64,000 nt of DNA, taken from positions 27,662-91,661 of the forward strand of contig JAJZUP010000007.1 of the NCBI GenBank assembly GCA_021848465.1. Direction: 5' to 3'. Below the pieces are notes generated by a model. The model saw only the letters and a program-made list of their open reading frames with translations. It had not been told where the DNA came from and ran no database searches. Positions 21,966 to 30,766 of this stretch are shown one piece after another (positions within the stretch are counted from its first letter, which is position 1; each line of letters begins with the position of its first letter). The DNA is from Pseudomonadota bacterium. GTDB taxonomy: Bacteria; Pseudomonadota; Gammaproteobacteria; Burkholderiales; Gallionellaceae. The translations under genes were made by a program, and so were the position numbers.

Positions 21966-22227
21966 CCTGATCTGCTCCCGGTATACGTTCCAGCGGCTCA
22001 AAGTGCTGGGCGCGTTCCCAATTTTCCAGCAATTCACTTTGGTGATGCAGGCACCACTCTTTAACGATAAGCGCCGCTTTTTTGGGAATCTGCCCTTTGC
22101 TTATTTCGCCACTCTGTATGTTAACCAATGCCTCGAATCCTTGGTACTCGACATGAATATGCGGCGGGGGATGATCGTCGTGCCACATGCGGACGATGAT
22201 GCCAAAAAACACGGAGAGAATGGGCAT
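21958..22227 (-). CDS. DUF4160 family protein
   Basis: An 89-residue protein beginning MPILSVFFGIIVRMWHDDHPPPHIHVEYQ, the hallmark of DUF4160, with FEALVNIQSGEISKGQIPKKAALIVKEWC after it. The His- and Asp-rich front (WHDDHPPPHIHV) looks like a metal or nucleotide site, but no activity is established. It overlaps the following DUF2442 gene, forming the usual two-gene module. No promoter element could be assigned with confidence. Confidence 0.87.
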   Translation of the reverse strand: MPILSVFFGIIVRMWHDDHPPPHIHVEYQGFEALVNIQSGEISKGQIPKKAALIVKEWCLHHQSELLENWERAQHFEPLERIPGADQDD

Positions 22228-22325
22228 GGTTCTATTCCCTGATTAACGGACGACATTGCACCATTTTATTGTGTTTGGAGCAATCACACTGGAATTGAAG
22301 GGCTGCATTCATCTGACTATTGAAA

Positions 22326-23243
22326 TTAGCGCTCGGCCTGTGGCTTGACTGCATCGTTGCGCAGGCGGGCGAATTCGGCGCTGATGCAGTCGATTGCCAG
22401 CCCGACTTTGGGCAGGTGGCGGTGGCGCTTGTGGCTGACGAGGTAGAGCGTTCCTTGTGCGGCGGGGCCGAGGTCGATGTCCAGCTCTTGCAGGTGCTGC
22501 GATGCTCCCCGGTCGTTGTAGCGTTGCTGCAAATGCGGCAGAACCATGGCGCCGACGCCGGACAGGCAGGCGGCAAATTGCACGTTGTAGTCGTCCGAGG
22601 TGAAGGCGGGTTTGAAGCCGGGGATGAGGGCGGCCAGTTCGCGGTTGACGTCCAGTTGCTCGTAGGGCGGCGCCCAGCAGATCCAGTCGAGATCGGCGAG
22701 CTTGGGGTTGGCCGGTAGCGTGGCCGCGTAGTCCTTGCTGACGTAAACGCGCATGGCGCTGGTGATTTCGTCCACGCAGATCAGGTCGGCGTCATTGGGC
22801 TTCATCGTACGCAATGCAAGATCGGCCTCTCCGCGCGACAGGTTCAGCAGCTCGATGCCGGACAGCACTTCGATCTGGATGCCGGGGTGCTGCCTGCGCA
22901 GCGTTGCGGCCAGCGGTGCGACAATGCTGTAGGCGATGCCGGGCGGGGCGGCGATGCGTACCTTGCCATGCGGCTGGCGCGCGTGTTTCCTGACGCTCAG
23001 TTCGGCCTCGCTGGCCCACTCGGCCATGCGTTGCGCGGCGGGCAGGAGTTTTTGCCCGGTGGCGGTCAGGCGCGTCCCCTGGCTTTGGCGCTCGAACAGG
23101 GCTTCGCCGATGTCGGCTTCGAGTTCGGCGATGCGGCGGCTCAGGGTGGGTTGTCCCAATTTCAACTGGCGCGCGGCGGCGCTCAGGCTGCCTTGTTCGT
23201 GTACCGCCAGGAATAATTTCAGGTCGTCCCATTTCAGGTTCAT
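22326..23243 (-). CDS. LysR-family transcriptional regulator
   Basis: A 305-residue regulator. The start at 23243 gives MNLKWDDLKLFLAVHEQGSLSAAARQL; an earlier frame start would add 33 residues that cover the promoter. The helix-turn-helix is at about 18-42 (SLSAAARQLKLGQPTLSRRIAELE), and the effector domain starts near residue 90 (GKVRIAAPPGIAY). It is transcribed divergently from the metallo-hydrolase lipoprotein gene across 116 bp and may control it. The ligand is unknown. Confidence 0.9.
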   Translation of the reverse strand: MNLKWDDLKLFLAVHEQGSLSAAARQLKLGQPTLSRRIAELEADIGEALFERQSQGTRLTATGQKLLPAAQRMAEWASEAELSVRKHARQPHGKVRIAAPPGIAYSIVAPLAATLRRQHPGIQIEVLSGIELLNLSRGEADLALRTMKPNDADLICVDEITSAMRVYVSKDYAATLPANPKLADLDWICWAPPYEQLDVNRELAALIPGFKPAFTSDDYNVQFAACLSGVGAMVLPHLQQRYNDRGASQHLQELDIDLGPAAQGTLYLVSHKRHRHLPKVGLAIDCISAEFARLRNDAVKPQAER

Positions 23244-23277
23244 GTTGGTATCCTGCCATTTGTTTTCGGATGGTGCT

Positions 23278-23305
23278 ATCGAAATATTGCTGATTGTTAT
23301 TCGAT
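23278..23305. promoter_or_regulatory. Inverted repeat in the LysR/metallo-hydrolase intergenic region
   Basis: ATCGAA at 23278-23283 and TTCGAT at 23300-23305 are perfect inverted arms separated by 16 bp, centred between the divergent genes. It could be the LysR operator, although the spacing is wider than the usual T-N11-A box. Confidence 0.3.
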
Positions 23306-23359
23306 ATTCGGATGTGTGAGTATAGGTTGTCGAGAACATCATGCAAATGGAGAAACGTT

Positions 23360-24292
23360 ATGAGAGGGCAAATTTTTTTCGTGCTGCTGGCGGGCTTGCT
23401 GGCGTTGCCGGGCTGCGCGCCGACGCAGCATGCGGTGGTGCAGAGCACGTTGGGCAAGGCGTCCGGCAGTGCCGAGATGGAGCGGCATATCGACGAGCCG
23501 GGGCCGGTGGTGCTGGAAACCATCAACAGTGCGGATTGGGCGGTGCCATTGTCCGGTGTGTTGAACCTGAAAAATCCGCAGGCAGTGCAGGCCGGGCTAA
23601 AAGATCGCGATGAGCCGATCCAGGTGTATGCCCATGTGTTGCGGCATCCGCAGTATGGGAATTTCCTGGTGGATACCGGGGTGGCGCAGAGCCTGGTGGA
23701 TGATCCGGCCCATGCCGGGGTGGGCTGGCTGGTGCGCAAGTTCATGCACCTCGAAAAACTGCAAATCCGGAAAAGCACCGAAGCCATCCTGCAAGACCTG
23801 GGCGGGAAAGTGGACGGGGTTTTGTTGACGCACCTGCATCTGGATCACATCACCGGCATGCCTGCGATCCCGGCGACGGTGCCGTTATACGCGGACGAGC
23901 GCGAGCTGGTCGTCACCGGCTGGAAAAACATGGCGACCCAGGGCACGACGGATCGCCTGCTGGCAGGCAAGCAACCTTTGCAGGGCTGGCATTTCCAGCC
24001 CGATCCGCAACATCGCTTTGCGGGCGTCATCGACGTGTTCGGCGACGGCTCGGTGTTTGCGATCAGCGTGCCGGGGCATACGCCGGGCAGTGTGGCCTAT
24101 CTGGTGCGCAGCACGCAGGGGCCGGTGTTGCTGACCGGCGATACCTGCCACACGCGCTGGGGCTGGGAGCATACGGTGGAGCCGGGTGATTTCACCGACG
24201 ACGGTGCGCGCAATCTGGAAAGCCTGAAGGCGTTGAAAGCACTGGTCGCAGCACACCCGAAAATTGCAGTGCGGCTGGGGCACCAGCCTTGA
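23360..24292 (+). CDS. Lipoprotein MBL-fold metallo-hydrolase
   Basis: A 310-residue protein. ATG 23360 follows GGAGAAACG. A signal peptide ends in the lipobox LPGC, so it is probably anchored in the outer or inner membrane facing the periplasm. The metallo-beta-lactamase motif THLHLDH gives His158, His160, Asp162 and His163, with further ligands in GHTPGSVAY and LTGDTCH. The overall pattern resembles N-acyl homoserine lactonase/glyoxalase-like hydrolases, but the substrate is open. It is divergent from a LysR gene that may regulate it. Confidence 0.87.
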   Translation: MRGQIFFVLLAGLLALPGCAPTQHAVVQSTLGKASGSAEMERHIDEPGPVVLETINSADWAVPLSGVLNLKNPQAVQAGLKDRDEPIQVYAHVLRHPQYGNFLVDTGVAQSLVDDPAHAGVGWLVRKFMHLEKLQIRKSTEAILQDLGGKVDGVLLTHLHLDHITGMPAIPATVPLYADERELVVTGWKNMATQGTTDRLLAGKQPLQGWHFQPDPQHRFAGVIDVFGDGSVFAISVPGHTPGSVAYLVRSTQGPVLLTGDTCHTRWGWEHTVEPGDFTDDGARNLESLKALKALVAAHPKIAVRLGHQP

Positions 24293-24372
24293 GCTGGATC
24301 AGGAGGGCGTCAGGTTTGCTACCGCTGCCGCATGATTAGGCGTCATGAGTTTTGTAAGGTTCGATAATTTGC

Positions 24373-25143
24373 TCAGAGTTGCGGGGCCAATGCTGTGGGT
24401 ACCAGCATGAAGGCGTGGACGCCGGGACGGACTTGCGGCCCCAGGTGACTTAACAGATCCCCGAGCGCCTCTTCGTTTCCGTTGGAGGCCTGGGCCTCGC
24501 CGGTGAAATGCAGGCCGGTGGTATTTGTGAACTGGCCTGTTCCGCTTAACAGCAATGCACCCGAGGTTGTTTGCAGGGTAGTGCTCAGTCCATCCGGGGT
24601 GCCGGTGAAGGTGAGGTGATAATTTCCCAATGGCGAAACCTGGCTGAGGGATGAGCTGGCATTTATCCAGTCGGCGGTTGCGCTGCCCAGTATTCCCTGG
24701 CGAGTAATGCGCAACCCGTCGCTATCCAGAATGATGCGGCCACGCAATGCGGCTGGTTTGAGGGGCGCGGAGACTTCGCCCAACAGGAGCGCGGGGAATG
24801 GGATGTGTGCGTGACGCAGTTCGACTTGTCCGGGCGCTATCACGGCCTCCATCGGGAAGGAGTGCGGTGCGTCAGTCCATAGCAACTCGATCGCGAGTTT
24901 GCCGGTGAAAGCTTTTAGCAGTGCCAGTTTCCACTGCACTCTATCCAGCACGACCAGCTCCCCGCTGTGCAGGTGAAGCACGGGGTTCGCCGTGCCGTTC
25001 CAGACTGTTCCGTCAGTGTTTGCCAGCTCAATGCGTTCGTTGCTGGCGAGCCGGAGCAGCGTGCCGAGCATGCCGGCAGGTGCCGTGACGAGCAGGACAG
25101 CGCCGTAAGCGAGAAGTAGTAACAGCCAGATTCGCTTGCTCAT
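24373..25143 (-). CDS. gspN: Type II secretion protein N
   Basis: A 256-residue protein with an N-terminal anchor (residues 4-22, RIWLLLLLAYGAVLLVTAP) and a periplasmic beta-rich domain containing GTVWNGTANPV and WTDAPHSF segments typical of GspN. GspN is an accessory inner-membrane component of the type II secretion machine, not needed in all systems. It is the last gene of the gspGHIJKLMN operon, 4 bp after gspM. Confidence 0.82.
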   Translation of the reverse strand: MSKRIWLLLLLAYGAVLLVTAPAGMLGTLLRLASNERIELANTDGTVWNGTANPVLHLHSGELVVLDRVQWKLALLKAFTGKLAIELLWTDAPHSFPMEAVIAPGQVELRHAHIPFPALLLGEVSAPLKPAALRGRIILDSDGLRITRQGILGSATADWINASSSLSQVSPLGNYHLTFTGTPDGLSTTLQTTSGALLLSGTGQFTNTTGLHFTGEAQASNGNEEALGDLLSHLGPQVRPGVHAFMLVPTALAPQL

Positions 25144-25147
25144 GGAC

Positions 25148-25660
25148 TCAGGGATTGTTGCCGTAGATCAGGGTGGCGCTGATTTTCACCATGCCGGTTT
25201 GCGGCAGGGCTGAGATTGAAACGGAATCGGCCAGGATACCTTGCTCCTGTTGCAGGTTGCGCAACCAGGCGAGCCAGGTTGCAAACGGGATGGCTTCGCA
25301 GCCGATATGTATGCCGTTGGGCTCCTGAAGCTCCAGGGTGGTGATGGACGCACTTAGTTGATGTCTTGTTGCGGATTCCTCAATCGTGTTTTTCAGTTCC
25401 GTCAGGGTGAGGGAGGGCAACTGCGGGCGGTGGCGCAGCGCCTCTACTTCGCTGACCTGCTGATTCAGGCGGATGGATTCGGCGCGCAGTGAGGGCAGGA
25501 TTTTTTGCAGTTTTGCAGTCGCCTGGTGGGCGGGTTGCCAGAGCAGGAAGTAGTAGGCGAGTGGAGCCAGGAATGCCATGCCCCACATGATCCAGATGCG
25601 CTCTTGTGCGGAGCGGCTGCTCCAGTGTTTGGAGCGGAATTCTTGCCAGCGGGCTTTCAC
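25148..25660 (-). CDS. gspM: Type II secretion protein M
   Basis: A 170-residue protein with a short cytoplasmic N-terminus, one helix at about 24-44 (IWIMWGMAFLAPLAYYFLLW) and a periplasmic ferredoxin-like domain. GspM forms the inner-membrane platform with GspL, GspC, GspF and the ATPase GspE. The start overlaps the gspL stop by 4 bp. Sequence conservation in this family is low; the position in the operon is the main support. Confidence 0.85.
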   Translation of the reverse strand: MKARWQEFRSKHWSSRSAQERIWIMWGMAFLAPLAYYFLLWQPAHQATAKLQKILPSLRAESIRLNQQVSEVEALRHRPQLPSLTLTELKNTIEESATRHQLSASITTLELQEPNGIHIGCEAIPFATWLAWLRNLQQEQGILADSVSISALPQTGMVKISATLIYGNNP

Positions 25661-26892
25661 GAACGTCCTCCGGGCTGGATGGTCAGGCGAATTTCGGCCG
25701 CGCCGGTCGGATTGTGGGTCTCGCTGCTGCGGGCATCGAGTCCAGCATCCTTGAATTTTTGCAGCAGCGCTTTCAGGTCCGCTACATTTTCCGGGTTGAC
25801 GTCGATGATCAGGGTGCCGGGTTCGTAATGCATCGCAGTGATACTGCCAGTGGGAAGCACGGAGAGCGGCCCGGCGGCCTGATCCAGCAGGGGCAGGAAA
25901 TCGGACTCGTCTGGCACGCCGGCGTTGTGGCGCATTTCCGCGATCTTTCTTTGCATTTGCAACGCCGGGTTGACCACGGTGATGTCGCTCCCGAATGCCT
26001 GGCGGAAGGTGTGCTCCATCGTTTGCGTTATATCCCGCTTCTCATGGCTGAGCAGCGCCCATTGCAGGTTGGCGCCGATGGTTTCGATGGCGAGCACGGC
26101 AAGCAAAAGCAATGCGAGCGGGCGCAGTTTCTGAAGCCATTCACCCACGCGCGCCTTGGGCGCAAGTGCTCCCCAGAGCAGGTTCAACAGGTTGTCGGGG
26201 ATGGGGGCCGTGCGCCAATCCCATGCCTTGCCTGGTTCGAGTGCGACAGGGAGCCCGTTCCACGAGGGCACGCCATGGTGGCTGCGGTCGCTGTTGGCTA
26301 CCGGGTGAAGCTGAATATGGGCCGGGAGGGCCGGGTGTGCGGCATTCAGGCTTAGCACCAGTGATTGCGGGGGAGTCTCGCTATTGCCGCGATCCAGTGC
26401 CATTCCGGAAAACAGCCCGGTGCGGATAAAGCCATGGTGCCCGTCCCACACCATGCTCCAGCCGGAGGAGGGCAGATCGACCAGCAGGATTTCCGGAATC
26501 GCATGGCGCAAGGCGATACCGACTTTGTGGCAGGCGGCAACGATGTCCTGCAGCCATTGCTTGTCAACAATGAACAACGCGCGCTTGCCATCTTTCTGGA
26601 TTGCGCCGGGGACGACATGATTTTCAGCGGGGTCCGTGATGGTGTATTCCTCCGCGACATAGGGGAGGGCGGATTCCCAGCGCTTGCGTGCCTGCGGAGG
26701 CATCGGGACCGTGACGCAGCTCAGCCGGCTGGCCGGGATGATTGCTACAGGGGCGACGGATTTTGGCAGCGTGACGAGTGTGCCGGTGCCAGCCTGTGTG
26801 ACGGCGTCCGCTTCATCGCATAGCGCCCAGTGGCAGGGGGAGTCGGCGTTGTGCCAGTCCGCAGGAAAATATATTTTTAATTTCATCGCCAA
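25657..26892 (-). CDS. gspL: Type II secretion protein L
   Basis: A 411-residue protein. The N-terminal actin-like cytoplasmic domain, about 250 residues, binds GspE and carries SRLSCVTVPMPPQARKRWESALPYVAEE. One membrane helix follows at roughly residues 255-275 (RPLALLLLAVLAIETIGANL), then a periplasmic ferredoxin-like domain. It is the adaptor that couples the secretion ATPase to the membrane platform. A 166-bp gap separates it from gspK, unusual within this otherwise overlapping operon. Confidence 0.9.
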   Translation of the reverse strand: MAMKLKIYFPADWHNADSPCHWALCDEADAVTQAGTGTLVTLPKSVAPVAIIPASRLSCVTVPMPPQARKRWESALPYVAEEYTITDPAENHVVPGAIQKDGKRALFIVDKQWLQDIVAACHKVGIALRHAIPEILLVDLPSSGWSMVWDGHHGFIRTGLFSGMALDRGNSETPPQSLVLSLNAAHPALPAHIQLHPVANSDRSHHGVPSWNGLPVALEPGKAWDWRTAPIPDNLLNLLWGALAPKARVGEWLQKLRPLALLLLAVLAIETIGANLQWALLSHEKRDITQTMEHTFRQAFGSDITVVNPALQMQRKIAEMRHNAGVPDESDFLPLLDQAAGPLSVLPTGSITAMHYEPGTLIIDVNPENVADLKALLQKFKDAGLDARSSETHNPTGAAEIRLTIQPGGRS

Positions 26893-27058
26893 TTGCCGCG
26901 CCCGGTTTTTTCAATGCGCAAGAGCGGCGAAGAGCAAAGCAGGAGGGAGTATGAATCTGGCCGGTAGCATTCGGTTGGTGCAAACTTGTTCGACATGAGC
27001 AGATATTATCCTGAAAACCATGGTCCCGACCATAGCCTGCCAAACGCAGCAGGAATGC

Positions 27059-27988
27059 CTATTGTATGTTTTGCCAGATTACGATGGGCCAGTCCTGGGT
27101 TGTGCGTTGCAGCAGGGCTTGCGTCACTACTTGCGAGTTGTTAACTGAGGCGCGGCCGGTTACCCGGAAATAATTGCTGCGAACCGTAATGTCGTTGTCA
27201 TTGGCGATACTGCTTCCTTTGGGCAGGCGCTGCCTGAAGCTGGGGATGTCAATGAACGGACTGCCGCGGCGTTGCTGTACCAGCATGCGCGCGTTCGACA
27301 GGGGGAGGTTCTGGATGGTTGCTGCCAACACTTCGGCCGGGGCAAAGTTGACGTTGATGCCGTCCGCTGTCGGCAGCACGGAAACGAATGGTTTCAGGCG
27401 TTCCATGACCTGTGTGCTGAACCCCTTTACGAGGATGAGTTCACCCAGTTCGGCGAGCGGGCGGTTGGCGCAACGATATGGGGTTGGCAGGGACAGGTAA
27501 TAATTGTCTTCGGCCCCTTGCGGTTGGGCGGCATTATCACTGTCAATCCAGTCTGCCAGTGCCGGGGCCAAATCCAGCGGCAAGTCGAGTATCGACAGCA
27601 GGCGCTGGAATTTAACCATGTCCGGCAGGCTGGTTTTTCCGCTGCGCACGATACTGTTCAGGTTGAACAGGCCCTGGCGATCTTCAATGATGCCGTTTAT
27701 CTCGCCGTTTTCCACCGGTATGGCGGGCAGGTGCTGGGCCCACAACTCCCCTTCATGGTCAACGCTGCTGTTACGCGCATCACTGGCCAGGATTGCGCGA
27801 GCCCAGTCGATGCCGACGATTCCTATACGCCTGGCTTGCGTGTGGTCGAACTGTGTTTCAACCTGGCGCTGCCACAAGTTTTGTTGCAGCGAAACATAGA
27901 CGGCAAGCGTGGTAGCCAGTGCCACGATAAGCATTACCATGATGACGGCGACGCCGTTTTGCCGGGAGGGACGGGAATTCGAGGTCAT
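27059..27988 (-). CDS. gspK: Type II secretion minor pseudopilin K
   Basis: A 309-residue pseudopilin. The leader ends at QNG, before VAVIMVMLIVALATTLAVYV; the +5 glutamate of other pilins is absent, as is normal for GspK. The large alpha-domain insertion includes DRQGLFNLNS and ALADWIDSDNAAQPQGAEDNYY, the latter resembling the calcium-binding loop. With GspI and GspJ it caps the tip of the pseudopilus. The start overlaps gspJ by 4 bp. Confidence 0.93.
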   Translation of the reverse strand: MTSNSRPSRQNGVAVIMVMLIVALATTLAVYVSLQQNLWQRQVETQFDHTQARRIGIVGIDWARAILASDARNSSVDHEGELWAQHLPAIPVENGEINGIIEDRQGLFNLNSIVRSGKTSLPDMVKFQRLLSILDLPLDLAPALADWIDSDNAAQPQGAEDNYYLSLPTPYRCANRPLAELGELILVKGFSTQVMERLKPFVSVLPTADGINVNFAPAEVLAATIQNLPLSNARMLVQQRRGSPFIDIPSFRQRLPKGSSIANDNDITVRSNYFRVTGRASVNNSQVVTQALLQRTTQDWPIVIWQNIQ

Positions 27989-28590
27989 TGGAGTGCGAAG
28001 GTGCGCAAGATGTTTTCCCCGCTATCGAGGGTGAGGCTTACCTCGACTGCTGCGGGCAGTGTGGCCGGGAGCGGGCTGGGGGAGGGCCATTGCGTTTGCC
28101 AGATTCTGTCGCTGTCCATATAGCGCAACCTGAATTCCTTTACCCCTTCCAGAACGGGGTAGCGTGTCGGCTGTGTGGCGGGGGCCGCGTCCGCCTGGGG
28201 CCAGCGCAGCATCACGATGGCGCCGTGCTCAAACCGATAGCCGATGCGTTGTGGCGCCATCCGTGAGCTTCCCTGATCGGGCATTCCGGCGCGGGTAAAA
28301 ATGAGTTCGGCATCGTTATCGCCTTGCACGACAATGTGTCCCAGCCATTCCGGTGCAATCGAGCCTTGCGTGTCGCGCACCGGGCGATGGATTGCCTGTG
28401 CGATGTCCAGCTCCATGCGCGCGAAAAAAAAAGCCAGGTGTTGCCACTTCCGGGTTTCCTGCGCCAAGCGGTCGCGGGCCAGGAGCACTTCGTTCAGTCC
28501 GCGGTATCCTGCGACAGAAATCAGCGCCAGTATGACGAGCGCGACCAGGAGCTCTATCAGGGTGAAACCTGCATTTCCAGGGTGCTTCAT
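27985..28590 (-). CDS. gspJ: Type II secretion minor pseudopilin J
   Basis: A 201-residue pseudopilin. The prepilin signal is NAG followed by FTLIELLVALVILALISVAG, with the +5 Glu present. The body shows the GspJ-type LARDRLAQETRKWQHL-like segment and EGVKEFRLRYMD. It forms the tip complex with GspI and GspK. Overlaps with both neighbours (4 bp each) show tight translational coupling. Confidence 0.93.
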   Translation of the reverse strand: MKHPGNAGFTLIELLVALVILALISVAGYRGLNEVLLARDRLAQETRKWQHLAFFFARMELDIAQAIHRPVRDTQGSIAPEWLGHIVVQGDNDAELIFTRAGMPDQGSSRMAPQRIGYRFEHGAIVMLRWPQADAAPATQPTRYPVLEGVKEFRLRYMDSDRIWQTQWPSPSPLPATLPAAVEVSLTLDSGENILRTFALQ

Positions 28591-28979
28591 TGGCGTCCCG
28601 CCTGGGCCAGATAGCCGCTCAGTTGGCGCAGGGCATATTGGGGATCGTCGGGCGAGAAAACGCTGACGACAATACGCCGGAAGGCGGGGTTGCGGGTATC
28701 ACTGATTTCTTCTCGCCAAAGCATGCGGAACCCGGCCTGCGATTCTTCCCCCGTTTGTATCCCGACCGGCAACCAGTCGCCCCGGGCTGCGTGCGTGGCA
28801 AGGCGGTTCTGTGCGACCCAGTCGGCGATCAGGCGGTTGCGCATTTCAGCGACATGATTGGTGGCGGTGCCTGTGGCACGCAAAATGGCCGCCATGGCGA
28901 TTGCAAGAATTGCGAGCGCGACCAGGGTTTCCAGCAACGTAAATCCGCGCGGTCTGGCAGTTTTTCTATCGGAGTGCAT
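28587..28979 (-). CDS. gspI: Type II secretion minor pseudopilin I
   Basis: A 130-residue pseudopilin. The start at 28979 is chosen to give a short leader, [12 protein letters not shown], before FTLLETLVALAILAIAMAAI; an upstream start would lengthen the leader within gspH. The +5 Glu is present, and RLIADWVAQNRLA is a family-typical block. It nucleates the pseudopilus tip with GspJ and GspK. The start overlaps the gspH stop by 14 bp. Confidence 0.92.
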   Translation of the reverse strand: MHSDRKTARPRGFTLLETLVALAILAIAMAAILRATGTATNHVAEMRNRLIADWVAQNRLATHAARGDWLPVGIQTGEESQAGFRMLWREEISDTRNPAFRRIVVSVFSPDDPQYALRQLSGYLAQAGRQ

Positions 28980-29505
28980 GGGCAGGGGCGGTTGATGGGC
29001 CCTGTTGGGCAATGACTTCACCTGTACTCTTGCCGATTATTTCTGCGCGGGCGGAAGCACTCGTCATGCCGATTTTAAAAGGAAGCGCAAAAGCGGAAGC
29101 GCTCAGGGCGAGCTGCTCTCCCGATTTCAGCGGCAGTGCTTCCACTGTTACCTCATCAATACGAATGCCTTCCGGTAACGTCCGTGGACGAAACGCATTA
29201 TCGTCCACGATGCGCACCCAGTCGTTGAAATTGTTTTTTTTCCAAAACAAATAGCCGGATTTGTCTGTTGACCATGCCATGTCCTGACCGCGGGAGCGGG
29301 CTTCCAGGCCCGCGTTTTCAAGCAGCAGGGCAAGCCGCTCGGATTCTTCCCGCAAGGTTGTGCGCTCATCGGGCATGAGCTGCACCGCTGCGATGCCTAA
29401 TGCGATCCCCATGATAACCAGGGCGGCCAGCAGTTCGACCAGGGTGAACCCATGCTGGCCGGGATAAGTGGCAACGTTTTTTTTATGAAGAACTATAAAT
29501 CCCAC
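28966..29505 (-). CDS. gspH: Type II secretion minor pseudopilin H
   Basis: A 179-residue pseudopilin. Cleavage is expected after Gly19 (PGQHG), before [20 protein letters not shown], with +5 Glu present. GspH links the tip complex to the GspG fibre. The leader of 19 residues is longer than in GspI/J/K, and a shorter in-frame start is not available, so the call stands. The start overlaps the gspG stop by 13 bp. Confidence 0.9.
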   Translation of the reverse strand: MGFIVLHKKNVATYPGQHGFTLVELLAALVIMGIALGIAAVQLMPDERTTLREESERLALLLENAGLEARSRGQDMAWSTDKSGYLFWKKNNFNDWVRIVDDNAFRPRTLPEGIRIDEVTVEALPLKSGEQLALSASAFALPFKIGMTSASARAEIIGKSTGEVIAQQGPSTAPAHALR

Positions 29506-29933
29506 GATCCAATGTCCGCGTCATTTCCTTCCCCGCCTTCAGTGCCGTCCGCGCCCCTGCTTATTACATCAAACTCACCATGCAGGCCGGGTTGCAGGTA
29601 TTGATACGGATTGCCCCAGGGGTCTTTGGGAAGCTTCTCCAGGTAGCCATTGTTTTTCCAGTTCAGTGGAATGGGTGGGGTGGTGGGCTTTTTAACCAGC
29701 GCTTGCAGTCCCTGTTCTGTGGTCGGGTAACGCATGTTGTCCAGCTTATAAAGCTTGAGTGCCTGCACAATGGAACCAATATCCTGTCTGGCGGCAATAA
29801 TCCGCGCTTCGTCGGGACGACTCATCACTTTCGGAATGATCATTGCAGCGAGAATTCCAAGGATGACTATAACGACCATGACCTCGATCAGTGTAAAGCC
29901 ACGGTTGCGCGATACTGCGGAGCTAACTTTCAT
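29493..29933 (-). CDS. gspG: Type II secretion major pseudopilin G
   Basis: A 146-residue protein with leader [12 protein letters not shown] and mature start [20 protein letters not shown], including +5 Glu. The family signature [37 protein letters not shown] and the C-terminal calcium loop [18 protein letters not shown] are all present. It builds the pseudopilus that pushes exoproteins through GspD. It is the first gene of the minus-strand operon and faces gspC across a 371-bp promoter region. No prepilin peptidase gene (gspO) is in the window. Confidence 0.96.
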   Translation of the reverse strand: MKVSSAVSRNRGFTLIEVMVVIVILGILAAMIIPKVMSRPDEARIIAARQDIGSIVQALKLYKLDNMRYPTTEQGLQALVKKPTTPPIPLNWKNNGYLEKLPKDPWGNPYQYLQPGLHGEFDVISRGADGTEGGEGNDADIGSWDL

Positions 29934-30304
29934 AAGAACCTTTAATGATAATGACCTGAAGAAAACTGAATTCTTTGAGCTACAGGCAATCTTGGGACTG
30001 CTTCGATCGAATTATATTTTGCTTTGCGTATGCATGCCGCAAGTTGGATATGGGACTCGAAAAAAAGTACTGAGCAGCGACAGTTGGCGACGTGCGTGAG
30101 ATGTCGGAATGAAATTTTCATGCAATAGGCATGTGATATTTTTGCGGCGGGAGCAGCGGATCTGTGTGCATTCAGTGTACCGCTGGCGCTGCATGAGTCG
30201 ATGCAAAGTGTTGTCGTGGGTAAAGGAGTGCGCATAATTTTTTATGCGTATTAGCTATTTCTGTCATTTTCCATTTCTTCGGCTATCCTTCAAGCTTTAG
30301 CGGG
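29934..30304. promoter_or_regulatory. Divergent promoter region of the type II secretion operons
   Basis: A 371-bp A/T-richer region between gspG (minus) and gspC (plus) with no convincing gene. A perfect inverted repeat, CGCATAA-TTTT-TTATGCG, lies at 30231-30248, about 60 bp before gspC, and could be a regulator site or a hairpin in the leader. Promoter elements themselves could not be assigned with confidence. Confidence 0.5.
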
Positions 30305-30766
30305 ATGAGCTCTGTGTTGAAGCGATTTACTTGGAATCCGGTGCGACGGCTTGCTGTGATAACAGATTGGGGCATTTCTGCAAACCGCGCATGGCTGTGG
30401 TATGCCTTGGCGGCTATCGTAATCGGTACCGAGTTAGCCAGGTGGACATGGATATTGCTGGAGCCCCGACAGCTTTCGCTTGCCATTCCACCGGGGCAGG
30501 GAGAGATCAGCGATGCCGGCAATCTGTTGGGTAAGGCTGCGGATGCGAGTGATCACGCGGCAGTTATCTTGCCCAATGCGAAGCTTGTCGGTGTTTTTGC
30601 GGGCTCTCCGGGTTTTGCCATACTGGAACTGGATGGACAAAAGCAAATCGGGGTAACAGCGGGCGGGGATATTGTGCCTGGTGCGAAACTGCTGGAAATC
30701 GCTGCGGATCATGTGGTGGTGGAAAGCAATGGCGGTCGCCAGCAGATTGATCTTGTGAATAGATGA
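30305..30766 (+). CDS. gspC: Type II secretion protein C, short form
   Basis: A 153-residue protein with one membrane helix (about residues 30-50) and a periplasmic homology region (VILPNAKLVGVFAGSPGFAILELDGQKQIGVTAGGDIVPG). This is the segment that docks on the GspD secretin. Classical GspC is near 270-300 residues and carries a PDZ or coiled-coil domain, which is missing here; the frame ends at QQIDLVNR. The start of gspD overlaps its stop by 4 bp. Confidence 0.87.
   Translation: MSSVLKRFTWNPVRRLAVITDWGISANRAWLWYALAAIVIGTELARWTWILLEPRQLSLAIPPGQGEISDAGNLLGKAADASDHAAVILPNAKLVGVFAGSPGFAILELDGQKQIGVTAGGDIVPGAKLLEIAADHVVVESNGGRQQIDLVNR

Noticed and set aside
29942..30235. A 97-codon minus-strand frame in the gsp divergent region
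   Set aside because: No ribosome site, no family features, and it would fill the only promoter space between two operons.
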